A DNA stretch of 30,288 bases from Thalassiosira profunda (Eukaryota > Bacillariophyta > Thalassiosirophyceae > Thalassiosirales > Thalassiosiraceae), in NCBI GenBank assembly GCA_036939355.1, contig JALLAP010000027.1, positions 1 through 30,288 on the forward strand, written 5' to 3'. Positions 12,601-21,392 of the stretch are shown in pieces (position 1 is the stretch's first letter; every line of letters begins with the position of its first letter). The notes under the pieces were generated by a model that did not search any database, had not been told where the DNA came from, and worked only from the letters and a program-made list of their open reading frames with translations. The translations under genes and the position numbers were made by a program.

Positions 12601-15600
12601 CTGGATTCGAGCTCTGGCGGAGCGACTGTCGCTGTGACAGGCTCAGGATTCCGAAGCGTCTTGCAGCTACATTGCTTTTTTGGGGACGTGAGGGTCAGGG
12701 CTACCGTGATCGATGCGTCCGAATTGCTGTGCAAGGTGCCTCGCCACCCTCCTGGCGCGGTCGACTTTGGCATTGTCGACCATTACGCACTTCTCGCCAT
12801 CGCGCCATCAGGAGGCACAGAGTCGTTTCGCTATGTGCCCGAGACGTCGGTGCATGGCATTCATTCCACCTACAACGTGACTGAGGGGGGAACGGTAGTC
12901 TTTGCGAGGGGCACAAACTTCAATGTATCAGACGGCATTTCTTGTTCGTTTGGAACAGCCACCACCAGCGCGACGGTTCTGTCTGATTCTCTCTTGTCGT
13001 GCCCGTCTCCGTTCGACGAATGGAGGAATGGCACAGAGGTGAGAATCGGCCTACCAGGGTCTAGCGAGGTCTTCCAGCCACTCGTCGAGGTGGTCGCGAA
13101 CAGCCCTGCTGCCCCAAACGGCACAACCATGGGTGCGAATGTCACTCTTTGCGAGCCAGGAACCTTTCAACCTCAAGCGGGACAGGAGCACTGCCTCCCA
13201 TGTCCCTTAGGCTTTACCTGTCCACTCCACGGCATGTCGAAGCCTCATCTATGCCCTTCCGGAGGAATCTGCGACCGGCTTGGCCTCGTGGTGCCATCTT
13301 CGCCGTGCATTGCTGGTCATGTCTGTCACGAGGGCACCAAGATGGCCCAAAGCTCCACCAAAACATCGCGCGAGACGGCTGACTTCGAGCTGGACGAGGA
13401 GACCGGCGTGCTGACAGCTGTCACTACCAACAGCGCGTGGGAGCCTGTCTCGCGGGTCGCCCCTGCCACTGGCGAAAGGCGAATTGCCCACTCGCCTCTG
13501 CATGCCAACATCAAAGCGGAGCAACCGTTTCCCTGTCCGCTGGGCTTCTGGTGCAGTGAAGGCGTGACCTCAGCAGAACATCGCGAGGGAGAGTACTCGA
13601 CTCCCCAGCCGTGCTTCGCCGGATACTGGTGCCCTCGAGGGAGCACCACGCCGGAAGGCACCGGCGCTTGTCCCTCGGGGTACCACTGTTCTACGCCAAC
13701 GCTGGCAGTCCCCTGTCCGCTAGGTCACCATTGCCCTGGAACGGCCAACACGCATCCTACCCCGTGCTACCCGGGCACGTATGCCTCGCAGGAGGGGCAG
13801 AGCACCTGCAGTCTCTGTGGGCTAGGCTTTCAGTGTCCTGGCTTTGAGCGTACCGCTCCCGAGCCTTGCGACGCCGGGTTGGTGTGCGACGAGGAGGGCC
13901 TGTCGATTCCGCACAAGCGCTGTCCGGCTGGTTTTATTTGTTTGGAAGGCACCACCACCGACGACCCCAACAGTCTCTTTGGAGTTCCACCCTTGCCCTG
14001 TCCCGCCGGTTCGTATTGTTTGGAGGGCGTGGCCCACAACGACACATCCGACTGGCTTCCCAGCTTCGAGCTGGGTGCCTTGGCTCCCCAGCCCTGCCAA
14101 GAGGGATACTGGTGTCCAAGCAGTTCGTCCACGCCCATTGGCGGTGGCAAGTGCTTGCCAGGGCATTTTTGCGAGGAAGGATCGGACTACCCCATCCAGA
14201 CGCCACCGGGGGCCTTCTTTGGCGATGAGGGCGGCGCCATTGTGGGAAGCCTGTGCCTTCCGGGCACGTTCTCGCCTCGTCCCGGACAAACCGAATGCGC
14301 TCCGTGTCCGGCGGGCAGCGAGTGCCTCACATATGGCACTTCCATTCCTCGCATTTGCGGGCCGGGGACGTACCGGTCCAAATCGGACGCAACGCAGTGC
14401 AAGCCCTGCCCAGAGCGGACGTATTCGTCTGCCAGCGGCTTGGCCGACATCAGCCAATGCCTGCCCTGCGCCGAAGGTAGAGTGTGCGGATCTGAAGGCA
14501 TGGCGGACCTGCAGCAATCGGATGCCTGCAGCGAGGGCGTCGTGTGCGGATACATGACGGATCGCGTCGACCAATTCGCTCACCAGTGTCCTTCTGGTGG
14601 AAGTTGCGGTGACGGAATCACAACTCTGAATCAATACGCCTCAGACTGTCAAAGTGGATTCTACTGTGAGAGGGGAACGACAAGCCAGCTCAGCACGAGA
14701 GACAAGTGCGCCAAGAGTCATTGGTGCGCCTCGGGCACGCCCAACCCCGAACCCTTCATCACGCGCTGTCCGCGGCAGACCACGTCCCTTGTTGGAGCGG
14801 AGGCCATGGATGACTGCTCCCTGAGCTTGGTGACCATCTGCGACAAGGCGCCATTCAGCGAGGCCAATCCGTTTGACGCGCTGCGGTTCTATCCTCTTGA
14901 ACAGCCAACTAGTGAGGACGAGGAGGACGAGTCAGTTGAAATGCTCGTCGTCAAGAAGATCCTGCCCTTCAGCGAGGAATCATCGAATGTACCGTATTGG
15001 AAGAACGACACGGTGGAAGTCTTGCGCACGTGTCCAACCTACAGTGTCCTTCCTGAAGACAATGCTGCAGGATCAAAGGACGAGACGGCTGTGACAATTA
15101 TCGGACGAAACTTCATCAACTCTACAAGCCTGACTTGCAGATATCGGATTTGCCTCGACATGCGCTGGCAAACTGACGACAATGCAACGGTCGTCTCCCC
15201 GGGCCCTTGCCGAGATGAGGCGTCAAATACGAGCGAGCCGATCATGAAGGAGGGCACGTTCGTCAGCGACACTCGCATCACTTGCCCAATGCCCGCGTTT
15301 AACGATGAAGACACCTCTCAGCCACTCAATGACACACGCGCACGAGGCCCCTTCGAGGAGCTGTGTTTGCGAGACGAGAAGGGACAACTATTCATGTCGC
15401 AAGCGTGTTCCAGCTCGGACCTCGCTTCGGGGCACTGCGCTTTTGAAGAGACAATCCCTTTGTTTGGGTTGCGAAAGAGGGTATACTCGCTCGTCCTGCC
15501 ATGCTCGGAGGCCGAGGTTTCGAGTGGGCTGTGCGATGACGTCCCGGCCGCTTCGTCCAAGCTAAATCCTTGCTTGTCGCGACGAGTGATCGTCGACGTC

Positions 15601-18600
15601 AGCAACAGCGGCAAGAAGTTTTCTGGCGACAGCACGGTCGTTCCGTACACGTCTCTTGAGCTAGACGGTGGCGGTTCTCTCGATGATGGCAACTCTTATT
15701 ACGTCCCTCCAACGCTGGCGACCATCCATTTCATTCCCCAAGAGCTTCTCGACGCGCTTCAGATTGACAGCAGCGTGGTTGAGAAGAAGCACTTGACATC
15801 CAACATCGCCAATGATGGTGTCTCGTGCCAAAAGTCTTCCGTCAATGAAGAAGGCACGCGCATTACAGAAGAAGGCTGGTTTCAAGCCCCGTACATGAGC
15901 AGGTTCCATCTTTCGTTTGACTGGCGTCACCTCCCCAGCAACCTCGTTTACGACGAGCACTTCAAGCTGGCAGTCTACGTGGTGCCTTCCAGATGCCTGG
16001 AGACAACGTGCGGCGAGGCGGGACGCGGGCACCGCTACGTGGAAAGCATTCCCTGCTTGCAGCCCGTGGAGTTGCCGGCATGGTTCACGGACGACTCGAT
16101 CGATAAGCACCAAGTGATGAACATGACGCTCACTTCGCTGGACGATTCCAGATTCCGAGTTGAGGTGCAGGTCGTCAATGGACTGGCGTTGCCGGCGGCC
16201 GACTTCTTCCAGCAAACCATGACTGTCGTGATGGAAGAGCCCCAGAGAGCGAACACGCTCCGTAGTGACAAGCGAAACGTATCCCCGTTGATCAGCTTTG
16301 AGAAGGAGGCGGTCGACATGACGTACTTCTTTGGCGTGAGATACGACAAGAGCCACTCGTCGCAGGTCAGCCTGCCGAGGAACTTGCCGCCTCGCTGGAA
16401 GAGCTTTGAGAGAGGGAGGGTGCTCGTTGGCNTCGCAGGTCAGCCTGCCGAGGAACTTGCCGCCTCGCTGGAAGAGCTTTGAGAGAGGGAGGGTGCTCGT
16501 TGGCATGAACGCTACCCACGAGAACGAAGCGCCGACCATCAAGGATGGCCAGCCGACAGAGGGCGTCGACTACTGGGAGAGCCCTCACCGCACGGCGTTG
16601 GTGGCAAAGCGACAGAACGACCTCTACCGTGAGACATTCCACGGGCTATCGATTGACAGGCTCGATGGATCTTCCAAGTACGAACACGAATCGTTGATCC
16701 TGCCCTACCTGCCGTACTTCTCGAACTGCCGAGAGTTTGATTCTCAAGTTCCGTTGTGGGCGTTGGTGGAGAGCGCCTCTCAGTGCCAGCTGCCCGGCGC
16801 GACGGAGGACTTTCCCGAAAATTGGTGGAGGCGCGACATCCCCGCGCTTCCGCACCAGGACGATGTGCGGGCGATTGGGCCTTCGGACTTCATCCAATTT
16901 TATCCCATCGCTGATTGGTGCGAGCGCAAACTGCACTGCAGCTACGAAGAAGACCTGCCCAAGCCGGACGTCACGCCGCGATGGTTCGAGGCCGAGGCGG
17001 GCACGGCCCTGTTCTCGATCATTCGCGATCCCGTGGATTACCATCACTANGCGATGGTTCGAGGCCGAGGCGGGCACGGCCCTGTTCTCGATCATTCGCG
17101 ATCCCGTGGATTACCATCACTACACGGGCCGAGACGCCTCGACGGCCGGAACGAACGACGGCGGAGGGCAGCTATACATTGACAGCATCGACACGCTGCA
17201 GACCTTCATCCCGGCCAAGGTGGACCGATCGCCAGCGTTCAACGTCGAAGGCGGTTGCACTACCAATTGCTACCCTCGGAAAGTTACGATAGATGTATCG
17301 TACCAGCAGGTGGATGTGCACTCCAAGCGCATCGTTCAGGTCAAGGTCCTTTACGACAAGTTCGACAAGGACGCATCGAACGATCTATACGAGCTGCAGG
17401 TCAAGTTCTACGCGCTCAACTACCAGGAGCTCGTGATCAAGTTCGCCTTCAGCCGGGGACTCTTCCTCCTCCTGTTTTCTCAGATCGGTGTTGGCACCGT
17501 CGTCGCCGCGTTTGTCTACTGGATCGTCGTGCGCCTGACCACGAACTTGGAGCGTCCTCCAAGCTTGAGGATCACCGGTTTCCTGTGGCTGACATTCCCA
17601 TCGGCCCTCGGAGGATTCTTGTTGGGATTGCTGCCCATCAGTCTCGTCACGTCTATGGTGTATTATCTCCTGAAGGGCTACCTGCTTTTCGCCGAGGGTT
17701 CCGACCCTGACGGAAGACGGTGGCTCTTCCCCTCCTCGACACGGCTGCATTACAGTGACGTCGACATTGATCCCGACAACTTGCAGTCGACTCGCCAGGG
17801 GCGTACCGGCCTGGCGTTCGTGACAATGGCCCTGATCTCGTTCTACTTTACGTGCCAAATGTTTGTTCCCAAGCACAAGTCGAGCAATGACGAGGACGGC
17901 GCCGGCCGAGCTCTGGTGAGCTGGAAGAGGGGCAACCTCATTTGCTCGAGCGTCTTGATGAGCTTGTTCTTGGTCATCATCGTCGAGTGGTCGTTCTGGG
18001 GATCCTTTGGGACGTACATCTGGGAGGCGATCATTTTCATCAAGGTCCTGAGCATTTTCGTCGGCTCCGCCGTGGACAAGCAGCTGGGCGAGGCGCTGCT
18101 GAGCGCTCCGGTCATGACCGCGATGGGGCTGGTGCAAGGGATCGTCACCATGTCGGCCAATGACTTCATGGACTTTCTCCTGTCGTACATTGTGGGCTTT
18201 GGGTTCTTGATCCTCGAGCGCATGTACGTGGGTCCCCTCCAGGCCGACGTCTTTGGCTGGGCGTATGGCGTGTGCAATGCAGGGGCCGAACGCTTGCGCC
18301 ATCGCTTCCCGTCGGTGTTTGGCGCCAGCCAAGAGAACGCCGGTGATTTGCAAGGCATGCAGTCGGAGGAAAACAACGAGACGGTCGAGCCGCTCCTCGG
18401 GAGTTATGCTTCGTATTCTTGCGACGCACTCTCTCTGCTGTACACACCATTCATCATGCTGATCATCATGGCGTTCAGAGATGAGACCGAGATCATCAAG
18501 CTCTATGGCATCAAGGAAGACGACATGGAGTACTACGTCCTTTTTGCATTGGCCATCATCCCGTTCCAGATCATCGCCGACATCTTGATGCACAACGCCC

Positions 18601-19730
18601 TCGAGCTCCTTCACGGATGGAAAATGTGCGAGTACCTCGAGTACTGCAAGGTGCGCTTCCAGCAGCGCGAAGTTTGGTGGAAGGGACACGAGGTTGGCAC
18701 GCAGGATGGGTGCATCGAGGAAAGCCTGCGGACGCTGGACCAGTGGTGCTTCAGCGCACAGTACTACATGCTGCTCACCGTCCACGTCAACGCAATGATC
18801 TTTCTCACCCTCGGAGTGCAGACGCTCGCCAGAGCCAAACACAACCCCTTTGGCGACCCCGCGACGTTTCCTGTGGTTGGGCTCATCATTCTTTGTTCCT
18901 TGGTTGTCAAGTTTCTTCTCACATTCGTCGCGAGGGCCTTTGGACTGTGGCGCATCAAGCACGAGAAGCGGGGCTGGCACGCGGGCGTACTTGCGAGCGA
19001 GGGCAACCCCTCTGCGCACGTTATGGAAGAGCCAGCGGCAAATTTCAGGCATCACGCCATGGAGCAGCGCTTGACGGCGGATACTTTCCGATATCGGTTC
19101 CTCAGTCACCAGAGGTCTTGGCTCCTGTCGCAGCTGCCGGACCTGCTCTCGTCTCCGCGGACCACCGCTAGGCAACGTCCTTATTTGATCAACCAATTCG
19201 CGCGGATCTTGGGGTCAGTCGACGGCAACGTCTCATCTGACAGTGATGAAGACAGCTTGCCTGACTTCGACGCCGCGCCAATGACAGCTCCCTCGAGAAC
19301 CTTGGCGCGCACGTGGCTGGAGAAGGCAAGCCGTCGGCTTCGATTGAAAGCTCTCGTGGCTGACACCATTCAACAAGCAAAAGGAGAGTCGTGCCAGGGC
19401 TGCCTCGCTCGTAACAACCTCCAGGTCTCGACTCTTCACTCTATCGATGAGATGGACCAGCAGTTCCAAACTGAGTATGGAACTGAAGAGATCGACCAGG
19501 CTCTCTTTAGACGATTCTGGCAAAGGAACCAACAATACGAGACGTTGTGTCTCCGATGCCAGCAACAGCGCAACCAAGACGAGCGTGAACAGCTCCTCAG
19601 CGACGACAGATCTGCAGACGAGCCGGATAACGAGCTCTCATCTGCCACCGTCACTGAAAGTGCAGAGTCGATCATGTCCGATTGGTACGCGACCGCAAAG
19701 AGGAGGCTCCGGGAGGAGGCGTCTGGTTAG
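675..19730 (+). CDS. Giant TIG-repeat, cysteine-rich, multi-pass membrane protein (about 6,300 aa after correction)
   Basis: The start at 675 is chosen because it opens a clear signal peptide: an h-region 'LRALWAAILLA' and a cleavage-type 'TSVA|SE'. That frame meets the main frame if one A is removed from AAA at 851-853, giving 'SPASGPIGGGTWVSLVGSG', a normal TIG start. Removing one copy of each 72-bp duplication plus its N (near 16432 and 17050) gives 18,909 nt, an exact multiple of three, ending at the TAG at 19728. Order: signal peptide; ~45 TIG domains (residues ~50-4150); a GCC2/GCC3 ephrin-receptor-like Cys block (~4155-4705); one isolated TIG-like motif (~4800); more ectodomain; 9-11 hydrophobic segments (~5545-6040); a ~260-residue tail with 'CQGC' and 'CLRC'. 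It is probably a cell-surface adhesion or sensing protein. Similar architectures occur as uncharacterised proteins in stramenopiles and ciliates. The function is unknown. No introns are evident. Confidence 0.85.
853..13130 (+). repeat. Tandem array of about 45 IPT/TIG domain-coding units
   Basis: The translated array repeats a ~80-100 residue unit. Its hallmarks are 'P..G...GGT.V.V.G..F', then 'C.FG', 'A..VS...I.C..PP', 'V.V..NG.DF' and an aromatic 'F.Y' before the next unit. I counted 45 occurrences of the GGT-type core by eye. Several are degenerate: the unit near 2460-2690 lacks the GGT core, and those near 3560-3840 and 3850-4090 have it replaced. TIG domains are immunoglobulin-like folds found in receptor ectodomains. 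The conserved Cys pair in most units suggests one disulphide per domain, in keeping with a secreted ectodomain. Several NxS/NxT glycosylation sequons are present. Confidence 0.9.
4340..6460 (+). repeat. Higher-order internal duplication of TIG units, offset about 1.6 kb
   Basis: The two TIG units at about 4340-4860 are much closer to those at about 5938-6460 than to their neighbours. Both pairs contain 'GDxxGGTRV', then 'CxFGD', 'GPVxVGVSVDG', 'YTKxAVF', 'SGPExGGT', 'IKCFFGG', 'GRW(I/L)S(D/E)' and 'NxVDTL'. Anchor sequences recur 1,597-1,601 bp apart. The two units before each pair also look related, more weakly. This suggests a block of several TIG units was duplicated as one piece, with a period of six units, well after the array formed. 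Confidence 0.75.
13148..14820 (+). other. Cysteine-rich GCC2/GCC3 (ephrin-receptor-like) region of the giant protein
   Basis: This part of the giant gene encodes repeated short modules such as 'CEPGTFQPQAGQEHCLPCP', 'CPLGFWCSEG', 'CPAGSYCLEG', 'CLPGTFSPRPGQTECAPCP' and 'CGPGTYRSKSDATQCKPCP'. The CxPGT-(x)n-CxPCP pattern with aromatic residues is typical of GCC2/GCC3 domains in extracellular stalks. The region is about 550 residues long, lies between the TIG array and the membrane-proximal ectodomain, and is probably disulphide-rich. The segment at about 13883-13960 is the one echoed by the relic at 366-442. Confidence 0.85.
16360..16504. repeat. Exact 72-bp duplication flanking a single N (unmerged contig overlap)
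   Basis: Bases 16360-16431 are repeated exactly at 16433-16504 with N at 16432. Each copy encodes 'SQVSLPRNLPPRWKSFERGR' followed by VLVG, the first in the upstream frame and the second in the downstream frame. Counting the segment once joins the two frames of the giant gene seamlessly into '...VLVGMNATHENEA'. This is an assembly artefact, not a biological repeat. Confidence 0.95.
16978..17122. repeat. Second exact 72-bp duplication flanking a single N (unmerged contig overlap)
   Basis: Bases 16978-17049 recur exactly at 17051-17122 around N at 17050. Both copies encode 'RWFEAEAGTALFSIIRDPVD' followed by YHH, in different frames. Collapsing them continues the giant gene's frame into 'HHYTGRDASTAGTNDGG'. 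Confidence 0.95.
17450..18945 (+). other. Multi-pass transmembrane region of the giant protein
   Basis: Hydrophobic runs are visible at about 17456-17530, 17571-17690 (long enough for two passes), 17807-17870, 17934-18065 (one or two), 18109-18230 (one or two), 18421-18477, 18531-18600, 18762-18830 and 18870-18942. Loops between them carry charged or aromatic stretches such as 'EWSFWGSFGTYIWE' and 'HGWKMCEYLEYCKVRF'. The segment count and topology are estimates by eye. I could not match the fold confidently to a known channel or receptor family. Confidence 0.75.
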
Positions 19731-19905
19731 GGCAAGACTTTGTCTAAAAGCCTGTACTAGAAACATTCTTCTCATGCCATTGTAAGTACAACCCTCCTCT
19801 TCGCCTCGTTTGCAACCAGAGACTGCGAAATGAGTGGCATCTTTTTTATTCATACTGAAGTGCAGGCGAGGGAGACGAAGGAGAGAGACTACTGGCGACG
19901 TTGGT
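19731..19905. other. Short intergenic region between convergent genes
   Basis: These 175 bp separate the stop of the giant TIG gene from the stop of LRR gene A on the other strand. They should hold both 3' untranslated ends. I see no clear polyadenylation signal and no coding potential. Confidence 0.5.
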
Positions 19906-21069
19906 CTATCCCTCCAAGAACGGCAAGACGCCCGGGATGATAACATTCATGCCGCTGCCGCAGTTTTGACGGCTGGCCTGCCTCGCATCCGCATCCCGCT
20001 CGTTGCCATCCATGTTGCATCTCCAAATGGACAGCTCAAGCAACGTCGTCACGTCCAACATATCGCAGTAGGCAAACCACTCTCGGATCAATGCGATTTT
20101 CTGGCCCTCTGGCTGCCGAATGCGGCCTAGGATTTCGCGTACCTTTACCTTGGCCCGTGTAAGCTGGCTTGGGCTCCTGTATTGCATCCACTTGGTGATT
20201 ACCAGCTTCCTTCCTGGAGTGACAGACACTCTTCCTCTCATTATTCGACAGCTGGATTTCTCAATACCAATCACAAAGGAAGCAGGAGGAATGGTGATGT
20301 GGTCCAGAGCATCACCCTCAATATCGTAGATCCCCTCGCACAGAGTCACCTCTGCGAGATTTTCGCAACGTCCAAATGCAAATTTGCCAATGTCCGTAAC
20401 CGATGATGGGACCGTGACGCGTTCCAACGAACGGCAGTTCCAGAATGCTCCCGTCCCAATCATCTGGAGCCCCTCCCGAAGCTCTACGGACCGCAAAAGA
20501 TCGCAACCAGCAAATGCATAGTCTTCGATTTCCAACGTTGTCGAGGGAATGTTGATGCTGGCTAGCGATGTGCAACCTCGGAATGCGCTTCCTCCAATGC
20601 GATGTATCCCCTCACTGAGCTCCACTTGCTTCAATTTCCTGCAATCCTCAAATACACCCTCTTCAATTTCGACCACAGATGATGGGACGACAACTCGTGT
20701 GAGTGCCTCGCAATTCGCGAATGCCCCCGGTCCAATCTTAATTGCACTGCTGAGGTCAATCTCCTTCAAACTCGAGCAGGCGGCAAATGCGCTCTCGCCG
20801 ATCTCGACTGGAGTGGCAGTAGGCCAAATGATGTGCTCCAGAGAGCGGCAATTACTGAACGCCCAATCAGATATGGTTGCGACGTTATTCAGATCCACCG
20901 CCCGCAAATTATAACATCTCTCAAAGGCCCCTTCGGGAACAACATCAACGTTCGCAGCCACCCTGATCAAGGCCCCTCGTGGAATCAGTGTCACGCCCGG
21001 CGTCCGTATTCGACGGGCATTATTGTCCTGGACCGCCCCACCGTCGTACTCGATCCACACCTCAGCCAT
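19906..21069 (-). CDS. BspA-like leucine-rich-repeat protein A (LRR_5 family), 387 aa
   Basis: The ATG is at 21067-21069 and the protein begins 'MAEVWIEYDGG'. About nine to ten LRR_5 units follow, with the pattern 'I...AF..C..L..V.L/IP' (for example 'AFRGCTSLASINIP', 'AFWNCRSLERVTVP'). The C-terminal ~100 residues are a non-LRR block with 'KWMQYRSP', 'LLELSIWRC' and the end 'NVIIPGVLPFLEG'. There is no signal peptide or membrane segment, so a cytosolic or nuclear protein is likely. BspA-type LRRs usually bind proteins, and this family is greatly expanded in diatoms; the ligand is unknown. It is convergent with the giant TIG gene and paralogous to LRR gene B at 27245-28521. The start is supported by the matching N-terminus of the paralogue. 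Confidence 0.88.
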   Translation of the reverse strand: MAEVWIEYDGGAVQDNNARRIRTPGVTLIPRGALIRVAANVDVVPEGAFERCYNLRAVDLNNVATISDWAFSNCRSLEHIIWPTATPVEIGESAFAACSSLKEIDLSSAIKIGPGAFANCEALTRVVVPSSVVEIEEGVFEDCRKLKQVELSEGIHRIGGSAFRGCTSLASINIPSTTLEIEDYAFAGCDLLRSVELREGLQMIGTGAFWNCRSLERVTVPSSVTDIGKFAFGRCENLAEVTLCEGIYDIEGDALDHITIPPASFVIGIEKSSCRIMRGRVSVTPGRKLVITKWMQYRSPSQLTRAKVKVREILGRIRQPEGQKIALIREWFAYCDMLDVTTLLELSIWRCNMDGNERDADARQASRQNCGSGMNVIIPGVLPFLEG

Positions 21070-21392
21070 TTTACGTCAATATTTCGACAATCCGGTATCT
21101 GTTGGAGGAGGAGGTCCCGGGCCAGCAGGCCGAGGACCGAGGGCGAGGTCGGAGGCGAGGAGGAGGAAGCTGAACTCCAGAAGGGAAGTGGCGGCCACGA
21201 GACGGCGGCGCCAATGCTGCGCGCCACGCACCGACGGTGCAGAGGAGCTGCAGGCCAACAACTCGGGCGGCAGCAGACGCGGGCGGGGCCCGTCGCTCGA
21301 GCCGGAAGGGGCGTGGCGATCCTAGAGTAGGTAGGGTTCTACGTACTTACGTGATACAACGATGAAGCAGAGCGCAAAGAAGCCCGTCCCTG
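21070..21392. other. Intergenic region between LRR gene A and the Smr-UIM gene
   Basis: No gene is visible. The segment at about 21098-21180, upstream of LRR A, contains 'ATCTGTTGGAGGAGGAG' and then 'CAGCAGGCCGAGG'. Both occur again upstream of LRR gene B at about 28590-28625, so part of the 5' flank was copied with the gene or has been conserved. The remainder is GC-rich, and its right end is the 3' flank of the Smr-UIM gene. Confidence 0.6.

Noticed and set aside
853..13130. CRISPR-like or satellite repeat
   Set aside because: The repeats are at the protein level (TIG units) with diverged DNA; there are no short identical direct repeats with unique spacers anywhere in the window.
16360..16504. 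Biological tandem duplication at the N positions
   Set aside because: All three duplications are exactly 72 bp, perfectly identical and separated by one N, and each breaks a frame that is restored by merging. This points to assembly overlap.
17385..19196. 603-codon open frame on the minus strand opposite the giant gene's membrane region
   Set aside because: It lies wholly antisense to a clearly conserved hydrophobic coding region. Its charged, low-complexity translation (many R/H/D/E, Q) is what a codon-biased GC-rich gene gives on the opposite strand.
675..19730. Identity of the giant protein as meckelin (TMEM67) or fibrocystin/PKHD1-like
   Set aside because: Cysteine-rich plus multi-pass suggests meckelin and TIG repeats suggest fibrocystin. 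However, the membrane segments show no motif I could match to meckelin, and no G8 or parallel beta-helix regions of the fibrocystin type are visible.
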